The notes beneath the pieces are model-generated. The model was not told the origin of the DNA. It worked only from the letters and a program-made list of their open reading frames with translations, and ran no database searches. DNA of 8,190 bases from Filomicrobium sp. (GTDB lineage: Bacteria; Pseudomonadota; Alphaproteobacteria; Rhizobiales; Hyphomicrobiaceae). Positions 6,942 to 8,190 of the stretch are shown in pieces. The stretch covers positions 1-8,190 of the forward strand of contig JAJFHK010000425.1 in assembly GCA_021775655.1 (NCBI GenBank), read 5' to 3'. A program made the position numbers and the translations under genes. Position 1 is the first letter of the stretch. The number at the start of each line of letters is the position of its first letter.

Positions 6942-6999
6942 TAGCCACGACGGTCGGACTTTCTGGGCACTCGAGTTCGCGTTCAAAAATTCGGTCACC

Positions 7000-8190
7000 A
7001 TGACAAGTGCATTGCGTTGCGACGACGTTGCCGTGGGCGAACTGCTCAGCGGCCATCATCTCTACGAAATTCCAGCATTTCAGCGCGATTTTTCCTGGGC
7101 GGATACGGAAGCCCAGCGCCTTTACGACGACATAAATACTGCATGCGAGACTGCGCGGCAGTCGGTTGAGCCTCTACCGTTCTTCCTTGGAACGATGCTG
7201 TTTGTGGGGTCGGATGAGCCGCAATCGAGTATCCGCAGCGCACTCGTAATTGATGGCCAGCAGCGTCTCATCACCCTCACCGTCCTGATCGCTGTGCTTC
7301 GTGACCTTGTCGCCGATGAGCAGGCCGCAGCATTGCACGCTCGCATTGCCGTCCTGTCCCAGGCCGAGCCCCTCGCGTTCGACGAGGTCCATGTTCGACC
7401 TCGTGCGGCGGACTCCCGTTTTATGGAGCACGCCATCCAACGCAAGGGTGCCACAAGGCTTCCCCGCGGAAGGTCGGACCTCAAGCCAGGAAATGAACCG
7501 CAACGGCGGATCGAGTCGGTGCGCGCCTTATTCGTCAAACGCCTGAAAGCATTGGACCCTCAGCGTCGTTATGAGATCGCCCGTTTCCTTCTCGAACAAT
7601 GCCGCGTCCTGCAAATCTGGGCACCCGACATCGATTACGCCTACCGTCTCTTCCTCTCGATCAACAAACCCGGCCTGCCCCTGAGCGATGAGGACATCGT
7701 CCTGGCAGAAGTCGTTGGGCCGCTCGCGACTGATCAGCGTCACCGCTATGAAACAATCATCGCCCAGATGTCGCGCTACCGGGAACCCCAGCCGAAAGGT
7801 CGCCGGCAGGACAAGACCTTCTTCACCCATCTTGCAGTCGCGCAACGGTGGGCAAGAAGTGATCGTATGATCAGCCTCCTCCGGCGTGAGGTTGCCCGCA
7901 AGGGCGGTCCGGCTCGCTTTGCCGAATCCATTTTCGAGCCGATGGCGCAGGCTTACCTCATTACGCGTGGCGACTGGCCACACTCCGAGTTCTCGCAACC
8001 TGTTTGGGAACATCTCGACAAGCTTCGGATCCTCGAGCGCTTTTGCTGTAGTGAGTGGGTCGCGCCTGCAATGATCGCCTTAGCCCGTCTCAAGGACGAC
8101 GAAGACGGCCTGCTAGCCTACCTTAGCGCGCTCGATCGGTTCGCCATCGTGCTTGCCCTGACACGGGCCACTGCAGATGACCGCCGTGCT
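7000..8190 (+). CDS. Second DUF262 protein, diverged paralogue (C-terminus beyond window)
   Basis: An open frame of 397 codons that reaches the window end without a stop. DUF262 marks are AVGELL (11-16), EIPAFQRDFSW (23-33), FFLGTMLF (61-68), VIDGQQRLITLTVL (83-96, canonical motif) and FLSINKPGLPLSDEDIVLAE (218-237), the last matching the LNDRGRPL region of its neighbour. Later runs also align with the first gene: IFEPMAQAYL (311-320) with VFQPLAKAYS, and SEWVAPAMIAL (351-361) with AEWVPSAMRIL. The QR-x-x-SW motif falls at the same residue numbers in both proteins, which supports the ATG at 7000. It is also the only start after an in-frame TGA at 6937-6939. No Shine-Dalgarno sequence is evident. 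Whether it carries a DUF1524 nuclease domain cannot be seen. It is probably co-expressed with the upstream gene as part of one defence module. Confidence 0.9.
   Translation, partial: MTSALRCDDVAVGELLSGHHLYEIPAFQRDFSWADTEAQRLYDDINTACETARQSVEPLPFFLGTMLFVGSDEPQSSIRSALVIDGQQRLITLTVLIAVLRDLVADEQAAALHARIAVLSQAEPLAFDEVHVRPRAADSRFMEHAIQRKGATRLPRGRSDLKPGNEPQRRIESVRALFVKRLKALDPQRRYEIARFLLEQCRVLQIWAPDIDYAYRLFLSINKPGLPLSDEDIVLAEVVGPLATDQRHRYETIIAQMSRYREPQPKGRRQDKTFFTHLAVAQRWARSDRMISLLRREVARKGGPARFAESIFEPMAQAYLITRGDWPHSEFSQPVWEHLDKLRILERFCCSEWVAPAMIALARLKDDEDGLLAYLSALDRFAIVLALTRATADDRRA

Noticed and set aside
6887..6999. Frameshifted or broken N-terminal extension of the second DUF262 gene
   Set aside because: The in-frame codons upstream show no DUF262 likeness, and the ATG at 7000 already aligns residue for residue with the first gene's N-terminus.
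7122..8013. Two long minus-strand frames (138 and 161 codons) opposite the second DUF262 gene
   Set aside because: They are antisense shadows of a frame with clear family motifs, and their own products have no recognisable domain.

Overview
The window looks like a chromosomal segment of an alphaproteobacterium, most likely of the Hyphomicrobiales (Rhizobiales). The evidence is the moderately high GC, compact overlapping genes, a ligase-associated DEXH helicase, a DUF6460-type small membrane protein, and a DUF952 gene overlapping a class 2 pyrD. Genus cannot be read from the sequence. No RNA gene, insertion sequence, transposase, CRISPR array or tRNA-type attachment site was seen.

Layout. Positions 1-1707 (minus) hold the N-terminal two thirds of an Lhr-like, ligase-associated helicase that leaves the window at its left edge. 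After a 168-base divergent spacer with no convincing promoter, a plus-strand pair follows: a 96-aa two-helix membrane protein (1876-2166) overlapping by 8 bases a DinF-type MATE exporter (2159-3535). The MATE gene ends tail to tail inside the 3' end of pyrD (minus, 3489-4580), a 47-base antisense overlap. pyrD is preceded by a DUF952 gene (4580-4945), stop and start fused as TGATG.

Positions 4946-5170 form a divergent control region rich in inverted repeats. It separates this housekeeping block from an accessory-looking region of two tandem plus-strand genes for DUF262 (GmrSD/SspE-type) proteins. The first (5171-6886, 571 aa) is complete, with an N-terminal DUF262 domain and a C-terminal DUF1524 HNH-like nuclease domain. 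The second (7000 to the window end, 397 codons visible) is a diverged paralogue aligning in the same order, with its C-terminus outside the window.

How they work together. The left half is core metabolism and maintenance: DNA repair helicase, multidrug/toxin export and pyrimidine synthesis. The right half is best read as a candidate anti-phage module, related to modification-dependent (type IV) restriction but present as two non-identical paralogues. One carries DGLQR where the family motif is usually DGQQR, and the other carries the canonical motif. Whether the two proteins act as partners or as independent restriction factors cannot be decided here. The paired arrangement is the most interesting signal in the window.
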